Made by a program: the position numbers and the translations under genes
In this document: piece by piece, positions 1-12,187 of the stretch
Layout of the letters: each line of letters begins with the position of its first letter
Position numbering within the stretch: position 1 is the stretch's first letter
The notes under the pieces: generated by a model
The model's database searches: none
What the model was told of the DNA's origin: nothing
The model's input: only the letters and a program-made list of their open reading frames with translations
From: Rosellinia necatrix
Taxonomy: Eukaryota > Ascomycota > Sordariomycetes > Xylariales > Xylariaceae
Direction of reading: 5' to 3'
NCBI GenBank assembly: GCA_021209875.1
Contig: JAGYVD010000007.1
Coordinates: forward strand, 1,984,001-2,048,000
Length of the DNA: 64,000 nucleotides

Positions 1-2030
1 TACTCTGGTCCCAAACGGGTTCGATTAAGTGGCAGCAATACATACTGAGCAAGCAGGTGGTTATGGACGTGCTCGAAACTCGATGTTGAAAAGACCGGTC
101 ACCTACCGCCTCCTCTGCCTCCGCCCCCGCCTCCGCCAGCTCAGAATGTCGGGCCCCTTGCCGTGCCTTGCCGCGCCTTACCGTACCTTAGCCGCAACAC
201 GAGCACGAGCCCAAGGTGTGTTCTAGACCGATCACCTCAGGGTGTTTGGGTCGATCCGAACTCATCATTCACCTTCACCCAATTGAGATACGGCCCTTGA
301 CGGGGTCTGTGACGGGGTCTGTGACGGGGTCGGGAGTGGAGAGTGGTAGATTGAAGAGTGGTGGATTTTTTTCCCAAAAAAAAATAAAAATAAAAAAATA
401 AAAAAATAAAAATTGGTGGATTGAAGAGTGGTTGACGAAAGCTAATTTCAACATCTCCCGCCGCAACCTTGTTTAAGACCTTGTAGGTGAGGCGTGTTAG
501 TGGAGAATTGATCCGCAAAAAATGATGGATTGTCTAGTAACTAGCGATTAGCAGCCTCACATTGCCTTGACGACGGCGGCATCCCAAGCTAATCCACATC
601 GGTACAGACCGCACAGTTATGTTGTGTTTTGTATGCCATGCCGATCATCCATCTAACCACCTGGTATATTGGTAAGTCTTCGCTCACCCACTCACCCGCC
701 TATTCACTCACCCGTTCACTCACTCACTCACTCACGCACTCACTCGGTCTCGCTCACTCTCGCTCGCCCCCTCGCATAATCCCCAATATCCGATCATGCA
801 CGGCACGCCACAGTGACCGATGTATTGGAGAAACCTGATAGAACTATTGATCAATCCGGCGGATGGCTGCAGAACACTTGCAGGCAGTCCCTTCGCTTCT
901 ATCACTCAGCTTGCTAGCCAATTGCAGGGATGCAATCCGAGCCGGGCTTAACGGCGCATCCAGTGTAACTTACATACGAAGTAGACGGCCGGCTGCTGAT
1001 GCAGTCTTCTATATTATGCACCAAGGGGGTGTAATATTCTACCTGCATGCAAGTCAGTTCACGCAAGTGCGTGTGCCAAGCCGAGCGGAATATGTATGCC
1101 ACCCCCCTTTTGATAGTTTGGTCAGATCAAGGTTCGGTACGTAAGTTATTCGCAAGTCCCGCGACGTAACCCCCAATGGAGCAAGGGTCGAGCACCAGTG
1201 TGCATCCCTCGTTATCCCCATAAGGTCATTGACTTCGGTCACAACGCAAATCTGCCGAGTAGTCAACAGAATCCTAACCATGGTGTCCATGGAAGACCTC
1301 GACCACGTATAGATAGGCTTTCACAGTTGGCATAACCCAGCCGCCAACCAATAGCGAGTGGCCAAACACCTCGTCAAGTGGAAAAGGGCTCTACTTCGTA
1401 CAAGGCGGTCGGTCACCCATGTTAGGGAAGAGCCGGGGTGAGCAAGTGGTCGGCGACTCCTGTGCATACATCAAGATACAAGGGCTAAGCTCGGTCCCGA
1501 CTACAAATCAAGACTATGATTCCCCGATGTTTCTTTGACGCCCGTCATGTCTACGTGTCAAGGTCAATGGAGAACAAGCTTGGTATCGGTAAGAGATTGC
1601 GTGAGAGGCCTACGGCAAAGCTAATACTTTCGCGGAGAGAGCCGTATGTTTGAATGCCTACATCCAATTTCGTCACAGAACAGAGATTTGGCAGTATTCT
1701 ATAATAAAATGCAGGGCACTATCAAGTTGATAATTTAATCATTTGCGGCAGTCACTTACGGTAAGAGCTACAGCATATTTCTGGCAGCCTCGAGTCTGAA
1801 AGGTACTCGTTTCAATCATAATACATCCGGAAATTGCCATCATAAATCCTTAATACATTATGAGAAGCCCGCGACCTATACTCAATCAATCAACTCCAGA
1901 TCCGTAGTGAGGTTATGGGAAGTTAGATGTCGGGATTGCTGCAAGGTGCTTGCATAACTGTATCCCCCACCAAACCGGAATGATTAAAATATTATTTCGC
2001 CTCTCTGCCCCAAACTGAAGCCGCTTCAAC
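1..2030. other. Intergenic, no gene seen
   Basis: No open frame here looks like a conserved protein. The stretch contains a 12-13 bp direct repeat (TGACGGGGTCTG, three copies, about 298-332), an A/T-only tract at about 365-412 and a run of TCAC-type tetramers at about 680-750. The remainder is unremarkable. Confidence 0.6.
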
Positions 2031-4189
2031 TTAACCAAACCTAGCAGAAACCAGCCTGCCGTGTTTCCGAATACGACCCAATATCCCCGGTCGCTGATCA
2101 GGAACATCGGGCGGCGTCCTAGGCTCTTGCTCTTTCTTCGACTTTTTCTGCGCGGCTTCCTGGAGCCGTCTTTCAATTTCCTCTTCGGCCTTCCGCTTCT
2201 GTACTGTGTTTCTCTCTTGGCGGTAATATCTCAGGGTCTCCCTGAGAGAATCATTGAGCTCGTCCGAGGCTATATCGAGGAGCGGTGCCTCAAATCTCCC
2301 TGCCTGCGAGTTTACGATACCCTTGCAGAGAAAGTCGTGGAGGGAAAGACGCAGTGAAACTGACTTGACTGGGTTGCCATGTTCGTCTCGAAATTTCTAT
2401 CACCTATGTTAGCGTTGTAGTTTTCCATGGGGCCTCAGAAAGCCACACCTCGTTCTGAACGCATACGGCGTTTACTTGGCCGTTTCGGCCAACCCGCGCT
2501 CGCCACATCAAAAATAAAGCCTCCCCAGTTTCATTTTGCTCATCATCCGGATATGAATATGATTCATCTATCTCTTCGGCTAGATACTTTTGATACAGCC
2601 TTTTTTCATTCCTCCTTTCCGCCAAATACATGGCTCGCATATCCACGGCAACGACAGTGCGAATCTCACCGTGAGAGCGACGGCTTTTTCATAATCGATG
2701 TTAGCAAATTTCATGATGTCCGTGTGAGTGGGCGCAAGAAATTAAGCGGACATGCTGTTAAAACGAGACGAACGAGGGAAGCGAGAATAGGTTGGCGGTA
2801 GGGCGGGTTAGATCTGGAGTATGACCCTGGTCCAAAAATAAAAATAAAAAAAGATTTTTGCGACTCTTCGAACGAGCTAGAGCACCAAGAATATGACTTT
2901 GGCAACTTACACTATCGCACGTAAATTTAGCAATTAACATCTTAGGCGCGTTTCAAGGGTAAAAGAGAAAGACGCTCCGAGAAGCACTCACTATAAGCTT
3001 CCGCCTTCTCCCTTACATTCTCCTTTTCCTGGCTCCAGGCAAATTCCATCAACATGGTTGGATTTTTACATTGTCGTTCACATTGTTTATGCCTAACGGA
3101 TCGATCCGGCGACTTGGAGTCGTTTTCTCCCCTAGTGAAAGAGAACTGCACATCCGTACTTCCAGATGGTTTGACGGTTTTAGCAGCGTTGGAGACCTTG
3201 GGAACAATAGAGAGCTCAAGGCTATGTCTCCATATCGATAGTTTGTCCATTATAAAATCCCCCACCTCTTCGTGTACATTGGTGGGCATCCGGATCTCAA
3301 ATTGCTGTGTCTGGCGTGTATAGTCAAATCTAACACAGGTAAGGATATTTACACAACACTCGGGTAATTGCTTCGGCGCTTCTTACCGGAGCTTATCTTG
3401 GAAGAATGCTCGAAAGTTATCATCTTCATAGCCTTCTATAACCCTAAGTAGCTGCCCGTACTGCTTGACAGTAAGTTTCCGCGTCAGATTCCCAACTTGT
3501 GTACGCCTTATTGTTGGTATCGATTTGATCAGGTCGATAGTGCCCTGCACCCGGGCATCATCTGCCCGGGATGTGCGTTTTTTGGCCAGATTGAGAAATC
3601 CTACTACCGATTTGTATATGGACTTGAGAACAGACAGCGATAGATGACTTTCTGTTTTCCTTGGAGAGAGTGCTGCGGTTGGTGGTAGACTTGGGTGTCC
3701 CGATGGCTCTTCGCTATGAATTAGGTATAAGGAATGGTGATCTTCGTCATCTGTTGAGTGTGCCTCCGACGAGGTAGACGGCGTTAGTTGGCCGGCGCCT
3801 CGAAGACCACGTAAATGTACGAAGGCTTGCCGGCTTCGGTCACCGGGCGTGACCCGCTGGTGTTCCGGTGTAGTATCGGGGGTGGGGAGCCCAAAACGGC
3901 TCCGGCTCGGCCCTTGCTGCTCAAGCTCAGGCGTTTCAGGATCTTTGCTCGGCGGAATTGATTTGGAGCTTAATTCTTGTGGCCGCGCAGTAATAACTGA
4001 AGGCTCATTCAACGCACCCAGGATTTGCATCTTGCGCCTGATGATATCGTTTAAGTAGTATCCAACCCACAAAGAAGAGTTGGGGTATACCAAGTTGACT
4101 GGAGCGGTTCTTATTTCACCTCCTCCGAGCGGGGTTCGTCGGAAGGGATGAACGCATATATTAATCACGGGGGCGATCACCCCATCCAA
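2031..4189 (-). CDS. Conserved-looking hypothetical protein, 4 exons, unknown function
   Basis: Not recognised. Proposed exons on the minus strand are 4189-3387, 3329-2988, 2683-2449 and 2396-2031, giving about 581 aa. The junctions at 3387/3329 (GTAAGA...TTAG) and 2449/2396 (GTGTGG...GCTAAC...TAG, 52 nt) keep frame cleanly. The N-terminal exon has a folded-looking start (LVYPNSSLWVGYYLNDII), then a long Ser/Pro/Thr-rich linker. Exons 3-4 carry a dense segment with the motifs MWRARVGRNGQVNAV and RDEHGNPVKSVSLRLSLHDF, followed by a charged Lys/Glu-rich helix and a basic tail. The intron between exons 2 and 3 is uncertain. The model needs a weak GTGCTT donor, although a better GTGAGT lies at 2991 but in the wrong phase. 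The about 300-nt interval contains an A/T-only run. The start could be Met54 instead. No signal peptide or membrane segment is visible. Confidence 0.6.
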
Positions 4190-5039
4190 TCACCCCACGA
4201 CCCAGACCTTCCTGGTTGGTTGTACCGCCGAGCCCCCGAAATGCATACAACACCAGGGTATCGTCGAATTTTGTTCGCTAAGATGAAATGTGCTGGAAAA
4301 GGGAATCGCGAGGATGCGGCTGACCAGAGCGGATGGTTGAGTTAAAAACCAGCCTTGCTGGTGTATACATGAAACCTCCCGGCCTGGATGGATGTTTGGA
4401 TGTTCTATTTGTGTTGCTGTGTGATGGTCTTAGAATATGATATCCCTCGTGCTGCAATATCTTGCCAGGGTTTGGCCCCTGATTTGTCGCTTTACGACGC
4501 GCTGGGACGAGACATTGGACGAGACGAATGCCAACACCATGCGCGGGAGCGACAGTGAATGAGCAGATTACACAGGCCTGCGAATGGGATGCCCGGATAG
4601 CGGCTTCCAGAAACCGGTAAGGGCGTAGGCGTTCTCGCTGTACGACCCTCATGTGCGATTGTTCGGTGACGACCGTATGTATAGGAACTGAGCATCTTGG
4701 CCGGGTGAACTGGGACCTGTCAGACGCAAACAGCGAGGCTCATCCATCAACACGGTACGGGACACAAAGGTAGCACGTAGCACGCCGATTTCGTTGCTCG
4801 TGGGCATAATATGATGGATCATGGTTGGCAGCCTGTCACACAACAGCCCCCTTGACTTTTATTGGCTGTGTGGGTTTGCTTGGAAGGCCGCGCTGCTCCA
4901 CTGCTAGGTGTGTTATTGGTACCGAAATAGTGTAGAAAGGGATAGCTACTTGTAAGTGGACGTGGGACAGAGATACGTGTTACAGGTGCGACGATATCGT
5001 CATGGCAGCGGATGATGTCCCACACGCGGACGATAGGTT

Positions 5040-5095
5040 ATATATACCGATATATATATATATATATATATACATACACATATATATGTGGTGTT
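5040..5095. repeat. (TA)n microsatellite
   Basis: Alternating TA dinucleotides, interrupted by short CATACA steps. It is simple-sequence DNA with no coding meaning. Confidence 0.85.
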
Positions 5096-5365
5096 ATGGA
5101 AAGATTGAGCTCAGAAAAAGGCAAGCAAACCATAGGTAGTGCCTGGGTAGGCTAGACTACTACCTAGGTAGGCAAAATACCTAATACACTTAGGCGTCTC
5201 AGGTCGACGCCGGAACATGGGCGGTAGGGAAGTTGCCAAGTGGTGGATCCGGTGGACTATTAGACGCTTGCCCCTTGAGGTTCGTCGTGCCGTCAAAACC
5301 GAATGTCTTTGTTGAGTATAATTAGGTAGGTTAGGTAGGTCTATAATTGTTCAAGCGATGGTTGG

Positions 5366-5381
5366 GGGGGGGGGGGGGGGA
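5366..5381. repeat. Homopolymeric G tract
   Basis: An uninterrupted run of about 15-16 G bases following GGTT. Its length is probably unreliable in the assembly. Confidence 0.85.
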
Positions 5382-5721
5382 GGAAATTAAGCCACACTCT
5401 GCTAACTTGTGTACCTAAGTAGTATATGGTATATTGACAGGTATCAAGCCACAGTTGTATGGGTAGGTAGGTAGTTAGGTATCACCGTATCAGCCACTGA
5501 CACTGCTGTCTCACCTCTTCACCTGATAGGCTGGTAATTTCTCATGCACTGACGTACAAGGTTCCCAGCACCCGATCAATCTAATGTGGCACAATGACAT
5601 TATCCAACGGACGACCCAATCTTGACTCTCTAAGGTACGGACTGTTGAGCGTCAACTTTTCCTCGCCTACGTCTTCCTCGACCCGTCTGCCAGCCAGCGT
5701 TTCCTATTTATATCTGATATC

Positions 5722-6302
5722 ATGTCGTCAGAGGTTGCACCGCCTCAACCCCCAGCCATCAATTACGCGGCGGGCTTCTTGTTGGTTGGGCTGGCCTGGG
5801 GGCTGACAACGCCTTTCATTCGTCGTGCGGCCAGGACTCACAACCCGCCACATCATCCGCTTCTCGCGAGAGACGACGTCAAGGCGAACTGGTTGAAGAG
5901 TAGACTATATGGCGCCTTCTTCACTGTCGTTGACCTGCTACGGAACCCGAGATATGCTGTCCCGCTCTTGATAAACCTCACCGGGAGCGTGTGGTTCTTT
6001 CTTCTCATCGGCCAGGCTGGTGAGTCTGTTTGCATGTATCCAACGCGCGCAGGCTTCCCCGGCTGACACTTCGCTGTAGAGCTGAGCTTGACTGTTCCTA
6101 TCGTGAACACGCTGGCCTTCCTATTCACTGTGCTCGGCGACTGGTGGGTAGACAACAAAGTCATCGACCGCAGTAAGTCCTCAACATCCGTTTAGCCCTC
6201 CAGGGAGCGAATAAAACATTAATTTATCGGGCGCCAGATACGTGGATAGGGATGATACTGTCCTTAACTGGCATTGCTTTGTGTGTTCATAGCAAGTCGT
6301 GA
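5722..6302 (+). CDS. TMEM234-family small membrane protein
   Basis: Three exons, 5722-6019, 6080-6172 and 6238-6302, joined through GTGAGT/GTAGAG and GTAAGT/CCAG junctions, encode 151 aa. Four hydrophobic segments are visible: residues about 11-30 (AAGFLLVGLAWGLTTPF), about 75-98 (AVPLLINLTGSVWFFLLIG), the second exon (LSLTVPIVNTLAFLFTVLGDW), and the C-terminal exon (WIGMILSLTGIALCVHSK). The conserved-looking core GFLLVGLAWGLTTPFIRR, NLTGSVWFFLLIG and TVPIVNTLAFLFT fits the TMEM234 family. These are small four-pass proteins resembling half a drug/metabolite transporter, with no firmly established biochemical role. The ATG follows a pyrimidine-rich leader and is the first in frame. The family call rests on recognised motifs and total length, not on a search. 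Confidence 0.85.
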
Positions 6303-7792
6303 CAGCCAGGAGATGCTGCTATGATGCCCACCGAATAAGCTGCGTCGCGGCTTTCTCGCGGCTTTCTCGCAGCCTTCTCGCAGCATCGCATAGGAATAGA
6401 GGTTGGGAGGGCTCGAGCACTCGGGCTAGCCCAGAAAACCCATGCATCGGCTCCTCTTACCTGCCTAAGACTGCTTCTCGTATGGCCCGGCCCGATCACC
6501 TACGGCTGAACTTTGCAGTTCTCGTAACCTGAGGAGCCCCTCTCACACGAGAAAACGTGGCAAGCTGTAGACGGGGCATCTCTCTTGCGATTTGTGAAAT
6601 TCGCCCGCTTGTCCTTGAATCAACGTGCAGCCGAGCGAATATCGGCGCGCTTGGCCTCGTATGTTGCTTCGCTTAGCCGGATCCAATAACGATATTTAGA
6701 ACTCTTGGTCATGGCGCGTGTGGATTGAATGTGCGAGAACGTGTTAGGTGCTACCCCATCGCACCACTTTGCTGCTCCTCGTCAACGGCTGACCGGCTCA
6801 AGAAGGTCGTAGGCTACCTACATACATACAAGTAGATACTCCCCTGTGAAATTGACAGTTCACTGTGAACCATGGTCTTGAAAAGCGGTCTCAACGAGGA
6901 GGCCTATCATAATGAAAACTAGTATGATAGTACGTACATTTCTGGTTAGACACTACCATTAGTGGAGGTTGATCTCAAGATCTTAGCGCATGGCTTAAGT
7001 TGCCCAGGTATGCACTTTAAACGGTTTTCTTTGAGCTTTGCAGGTCTCGAGGGGGCTCCTTTTACATGCCTTGCATCACTATCTCTTTTCGAATGTAATG
7101 TTAATTTAAAGTGACTTTGTCCTTCAAAGACATCGGACCGGCGTTATTTCCCGGAGAAGCATCCCTACTTATTCATAAATGCATATGGTAGATGGCGAAG
7201 GGGAATGAGGACTTCCGGGATTAATACATATACAAATCTCGATGCGGCAGGAGACCTGTAAGAAGTCTCGTATTGAACCTATGTGGGGCTGAGACTGTCC
7301 AGAAACGGGGCCGTCTCTGCCGATCTGGGCAAAAAGGGACACTGCCAGAGTGCAAAGCCTATCACCGCCGCCGCCTTTTTGGCCCCTCCCCCATGTTGAA
7401 CCCGAGGCGCGAGGGCAGTCAGGGTAGGTACGAACGTATTGGCGACAACCCGTTTTGATCTCATCATGGCAGCATTGCATGCCTTCATACTGTAGCTCTG
7501 CCCGGTGCTACCATAAATGTTAACTGTGTGAATCCGGCAACAGGCAGGGGTGGCGCTGAGTTACATCCACGGCGGCAATACGACCGTGGCCATCCAATGA
7601 TCCACTAACAAAGGGGGATCCAAGAATGTGACCGACCTCGAACTGCGGCAGGCCTGCACTTTGTATTTAACCACGACGCTTGCTCTAGCCTAGATCCTCG
7701 GGGCATCTCGGCCCATCTGCGTATTCCCTCTTGTTTACCTGCCTCGCTCAACACCCGCGAAAGACAACAATCCCACCACGTACTTCCCCAAC
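6303..7792. other. Intergenic, no gene seen
   Basis: Contains a short CTTTCTCGCGG/CTTCTCGCAG direct repeat at about 6350-6383. A possible TATA-like TTTGTATTTAACC at about 7660-7672 lies upstream of the secreted-protein gene. No coding frame was supported. Confidence 0.5.
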
Positions 7793-8397
7793 ATGCGCGC
7801 CGACGTCCTTCTCACTGCCCTGGCAGGCGCAAGCTCTGCGTCCGCCGCCGTCTTCCGGATTGCGGCCGACAGCATACAATACAATTGGGCGGTCACCGGG
7901 TGGAGTGCTGGTTGTGCTCGAGCGGGGTGCTACTATGGTTCGTGCTGGATCCTCCCTTGCGGCATCCTTTTTTGCTAACTGTCGTGGTAGATTTTAACAT
8001 CACGGGTGCTGCAAACCTCACATCAAGACCCCCCACGCCGGCATTCAAAGCTTACTGCGCTGGTGACGGGGAGGGCTCTCCCTCTACAGACTTTGCCAGA
8101 GATTGGATCACGAGAAAACCGACGCCATCGTTGTCGCGAAGCTTCTCCAGAGCAACATCACGGCCAATGGCACACGCCCCGCCACGATCCAGGTCTCTTT
8201 GAAGTACACAGACCTTTACACGCCGTGAGTGCCGCCTCGTCATCTTGGTAACCCAGGTGAAAGGGTAGCTCGCTAACGCAACCTATAGTACGACTTGGTG
8301 GAACTTCACAGGACATGCGTCTTCCTTCTACAACCAATTCGTCGCGCCGCTCCAAAACTTCACCATCACTCCGGACGAGATCACCGGTGTAGCATAG
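7793..8397 (+). pseudogene. Small secreted protein gene with a one-base frameshift
   Basis: Exons 7793-7937, 7991-8224 and 8289-8397 give a Cys-containing protein of about 162 aa, but the summed length is one base short of a multiple of three. The N-terminus (MRADVLLTALAGASSASAAV) is a clear signal peptide. Exon 2 begins DFNITGAANLT and reads to CAGDGEGSP. Downstream the protein continues in another frame as CQRLDHEKTDAIVVAKLL, SNITANGTRPATIQVSL, and in exon 3 TTWWNFTGHASSFYNQF. The shift lies near 8068-8095, next to a GGGG run, and a single missing base would restore the frame. Several N-glycosylation sequons (NIT, NLT, NGT, NFT) support secretion. The family is not recognised. It could be a genuine mutation or a homopolymer under-call in the assembly. 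The intron 1 donor (GTTCGT) is atypical. Confidence 0.6.
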
Positions 8398-10005
8398 ACG
8401 TTGCGAGTCCTAAGTCCGGTTCGACGTCGAATTGCGCTCGGCGGGGCCGGGAATTGGCAGGCAGCGCGGCTCTTGGTGTGACGGTTCGGGCACGAAGCCG
8501 CGTGGATGCTTAAACGAGGAGTATGTTTTTTTTTCTTCTTGAGCCGAAATAATGACGTTGTACAAAGAATTGGCAGCTTATTCGACGGGTGCCCGCCGGC
8601 AGTGGGCTATCCGTCGCAAACTGTCGCAATATCGAACATCACCCCTTCTTTGGAGCCGGGGGTATGGATTAATAACCGCCTAGAGATAAAACCAGACCCT
8701 TAGGGTAGCATGTGCCTATTAATGAAATACCTATTTACTTAACGAAGAAGATGATGTTATGGGGGACCTGGGGAACTGGGTCATCCCAGCTTATTCGTAG
8801 AGCGAACTTGGTACCTACTTTCACATCTTGGCCTCCTTAAAGCTTCCGCAGCGCATTCTCGCCTAAGTGTGGCAACGCCTCGCGCGCGATCCTTGTAATG
8901 CTGTCGTCCTTCGTTGCCCTCGTTGTCCGGCGCGCGCGTGTGTATGTGGACGACCTGCAAGCCGTATTGAAATACGCATGTTGATAAACAAGAAATTGGC
9001 TCTGGTTCTCGCACGTTGTCGATGGTTGGGTACGGCATATCCTGCTTTTCCGCGCGTAATTCGATAATCGGAGGGATAGAGCTGAGTTGAACAAATCATG
9101 CATGATGGCTACCTTGGGCTCCAATAGCACCCGTGAGGCGAACGATGCACGGTACCTCCTACTTCTACTTATACCGACAGCGAGGACTTCGTTGTACAGG
9201 CTATGCTTGCTGCAGGCGTACCGACTCGGGATAGTCTGGTTTAGGGACTTGCTTGTTGTCAATACCTGGGGAGCGACAGTTCATCAGCGCTGAGGCGGAG
9301 GAGTGTGGGCGGGTGGCTGGCGCTAAGGATACCTAGGTAGGTACCTGGGTACGCACAGGCTGCCATCTCGAATGGGTGGTGCCTGAAGGAATGCGTGTCA
9401 TGCTTGCGTTGGGTCCCTACGCAAGGAATTGTGGCTGATGCCGTAGCGCCAAGCCCTCTAGGTTGGGGGGAGCCATTACATCACCTCGTCAGCGTTGGTC
9501 GAGAGGGGTGGGATTGTCCTCCACGCGCCCCCCTTCCCCACCAGGCTTCCACCACGTACCTACCTAACCTTAGCGCTGGTTAAGCTGCTGACAACTGGAC
9601 AAGGCAGAAACTCTGCCGACCAATCCTTACGTCTCCATCTTCTTCTACCTACCACGTTGACGAGGTAATATCCCGTGCCTGATTCTCTTGCACCTCATTC
9701 CCATATAACCCGGCCTAGAACCAAATCTGGCTGGTCGTTCCTGATACAAGCTCGCTAGGACTTGTCCTACCTCCCAATCCTCCATCCCCATATCCATAGC
9801 CATCCCCATCCCCATCTCCATCCCCATCCCTTTGACGACGGAGATCCAGTGAATGAAAGAACCCCCTCGTTCCCACGAAACCACTGACACCCGAAGCTCC
9901 GCCTAGCCCGAACCTCAGTCCCTCAAGCCCGAACCCACGCATCGCCTTCCATTTGTACCCACAAGATACCGCTCGCAGAAGGAATAAGTGTGCACCACCT
10001 TCGCC
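8398..10005. other. Intergenic, promoter side of fimbrin
   Basis: No supported gene. It carries the TACCTAGGTAGGTACC motif at 9330-9346, and a CCATCCCCATCT-type pyrimidine-rich repeat at about 9780-9832 in the probable fimbrin leader. Confidence 0.5.
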
Positions 10006-12187
10006 ATGAACGTGATCAAGCTGCAGAGGTATGCCCACTAGCCTGCCATATCCCCCTTCATCCCCCAAAGTCGACCCAAAGTCGACCCGACATCTCCTTA
10101 CCCTGACTTTTGCGCCCAGGAAATATCCTCAATTCCAGCAATCCGACATCTTCGCTTTCAGCGATGCCTTTGGCAAGCTCGACATTGACGATAAAGGCTA
10201 TCTCGACGAGGCCACCGCCATCAAAGCCACGCAACAAAGTGAGAGACAACCATACGATGTTGTGCGACAGGCCCTGAAGGAGGTCGAATTGGACTCGTCC
10301 CGTCGAGTCGAATTGGAAGATTATGTCAGCGTGAGTACCTAACAGAGTTGGCCACCCACTTGTTTGTGAGCGAGTATATTGACAAATCACCAGCTTATCG
10401 CAAAACTACGTCAATCCTCGCCTGCTCAGAAGCGAATGAGCACGGGTGGCAGCAATCCTCCTCTCTCTCCCGTTGGTATAGTAGCCCAGCTGACTGGTAA
10501 CGGCCGTCATGGTAACGGCCGCCATGCCCCCAAGGCGAGCACTGGCAAGATTCACGTTGGTTCTTTTCAAAACAGTACCCACACAATCAATGAAGACGAG
10601 CGAACCGAATTCACGCGCCACATCAACGCTGTGTTGGCGGGCGATGAAGACATAGGAAGCCGACTACCTTTCCCGACAGATACTTTCGAAATGTTCGACG
10701 AATGCAAAGATGGCCTCGTGCTTGCCAAACTTATCAACGACAGTGTGCCCGACACGATCGACGAGCGTGTGCTTAATGTAGCTGGACGGAAGATCAAGAC
10801 GCTCAATGCTTTTCACATGACTGAGAATAACAACATCGTTATCGAATCCGCCAAGGGTATTGGTTGTTCAGTTGTCAACATCGGCAGTGGAGATATCATA
10901 GAAGTCCGAGAACACCTCATCCTAGGTTTGATCTGGCAAATCATCCGTAGAGGTCTTCTTGGAAAGATCGACATCAAACTCCACCCAGAGCTATACCGGC
11001 TTTTGGAAGAGGATGAGACACTGGAGCAGTTCTTACGTCTACCCCCGGAGCAGATCCTTCTACGATGGTTCAATTATCATCTCAACGCTGCCGGCTGGCA
11101 CCGCAGAGTTGGAAACTTCTCCTCCGACCTGAAAGATGGAGAGAACTATGCGGTCCTGCTTGCACAAATCGGGCGCGAGTACGGCTGCACTCGGGCTCCT
11201 CTACAGACTCGGGATTTAATGCAACGTGCCGAGGAGATCTTAGTAGATGCTGATAAACTGGGCTGCCGGAAGTTCCTCACCCCCAAGTCCTTGGTCGCCG
11301 GAAACCCGAAGCTCAACCTCGCCTTCATCGCAAATTTGTTTAACAACCACCCAGCACTAGATCCGATTACAGAGGAAGAGAAGCAGGAAGTGGAGGATTT
11401 CGACGCTGAAGGAGAACGAGAAGCAAGAGTTTTCACATTGTGGCTGAACAGTTTGGATGTGCAGCCGGCTGTAGTGTCCTTCTTTGACGACCTCCGTGAC
11501 GGAACTATCCTACTGCAGGCCTACGACAAGGTCATCAAGGGTTCCGTGAATTGGAGACATGTGAACAAACGCCCAGCAAATGGCGCAGAGATGTTGAAGT
11601 TTAAAGCGGTGGAGAACACAAACTATGCAGTCGAGCTTGGGAAGCAAAATGGATTCTCGCTCGTTGGGATCCAAGGTGCCGATATCACAGATGGGCAAAA
11701 GATGTTGACGCTAGGTTTGGTCTGGCAGTTGATGCGAAAGAATATCACTTTGACATTGTCCGCGCTAGCCCACCGCCTTGGGAAACGCGAAATCACGGAC
11801 TCGGAGATGGTTCGGTGGGCAAACGAAATGTCGGCAAAGGGAGGGCGAACCTCGTCGATCCGTTCCTTCAAGGACCCCGGAATCGGCAGCGGCGTATTCT
11901 TCCTTGATGTGCTTAACGGTATGAAGAGCGCTTATGTCGATTACGACTTGGTAACACCTGGACGGTCCGATGAGGATGCATACCTGAATGCCAAACTCAG
12001 CATCAGCATCGCTAGAAAAATGGGCGCCACGATCTGGCTTGTCCCCGAGGATATCTGTCAAGTGCGCGCCCGGCTAGTCACAACATTTATTGGTAAGAAA
12101 TCTCCGCAAGACAGGCCAACGGACCCTGATGGCTAACGAAATTGGCACATAGGTTCTCTTATGGCCACGTATGAAAAGATGCAGTAG
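10006..12187 (+). CDS. SAC6: Fimbrin (plastin), actin-bundling protein
   Basis: Four exons, 10006-10028, 10120-10330, 10394-12092 and 12153-12187, encode about 655 aa, the usual fungal fimbrin length. The N-terminal part (residues about 1-80, FAFSDAFGKLDIDDKGYLDE) is the EF-hand-like headpiece. Four calponin-homology domains follow at roughly 145-265, 285-395, 415-525 and 540-650. Hallmarks are FDECKDGLVLAKLINDSVPDT, KIKTLNAFHMTENNN and IVGLIWQII-type helices in CH1, LRWFNYHLNAAGW in CH2, FTLWLNSL and LVGIQGADITDG in CH3, and MVRWANEM in CH4. Fimbrin cross-links actin filaments in endocytic patches and the subapical collar of hyphae. The intron after only 23 coding bases is short and frame-consistent (AG+G gives Arg). 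Expression is expected to be constitutive, which is inference. Confidence 0.95.

Larger units (their letters stand above)
4190..5721. other. Intergenic region between divergent genes
   Basis: This is the divergent promoter region between the hypothetical gene on the left and the TMEM234-type gene on the right. It contains a (TA)n microsatellite near 5050-5072, an uninterrupted G run near 5366-5380, and clustered CCTAGGTAGG-type motifs at 5113-5190, 5322-5341 and 5460-5480. No convincing coding frame was seen. Confidence 0.55.

Noticed and set aside
4278..4652. 124-codon minus-strand frame upstream of the first hypothetical gene
   Set aside because: No conserved motifs. It lies in the divergent promoter region and is probably chance.
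9645..10068. Met/Gly/Asp-rich frames upstream of fimbrin
   Set aside because: Produced by the CCATCC repeat of the fimbrin leader on the opposite strand.
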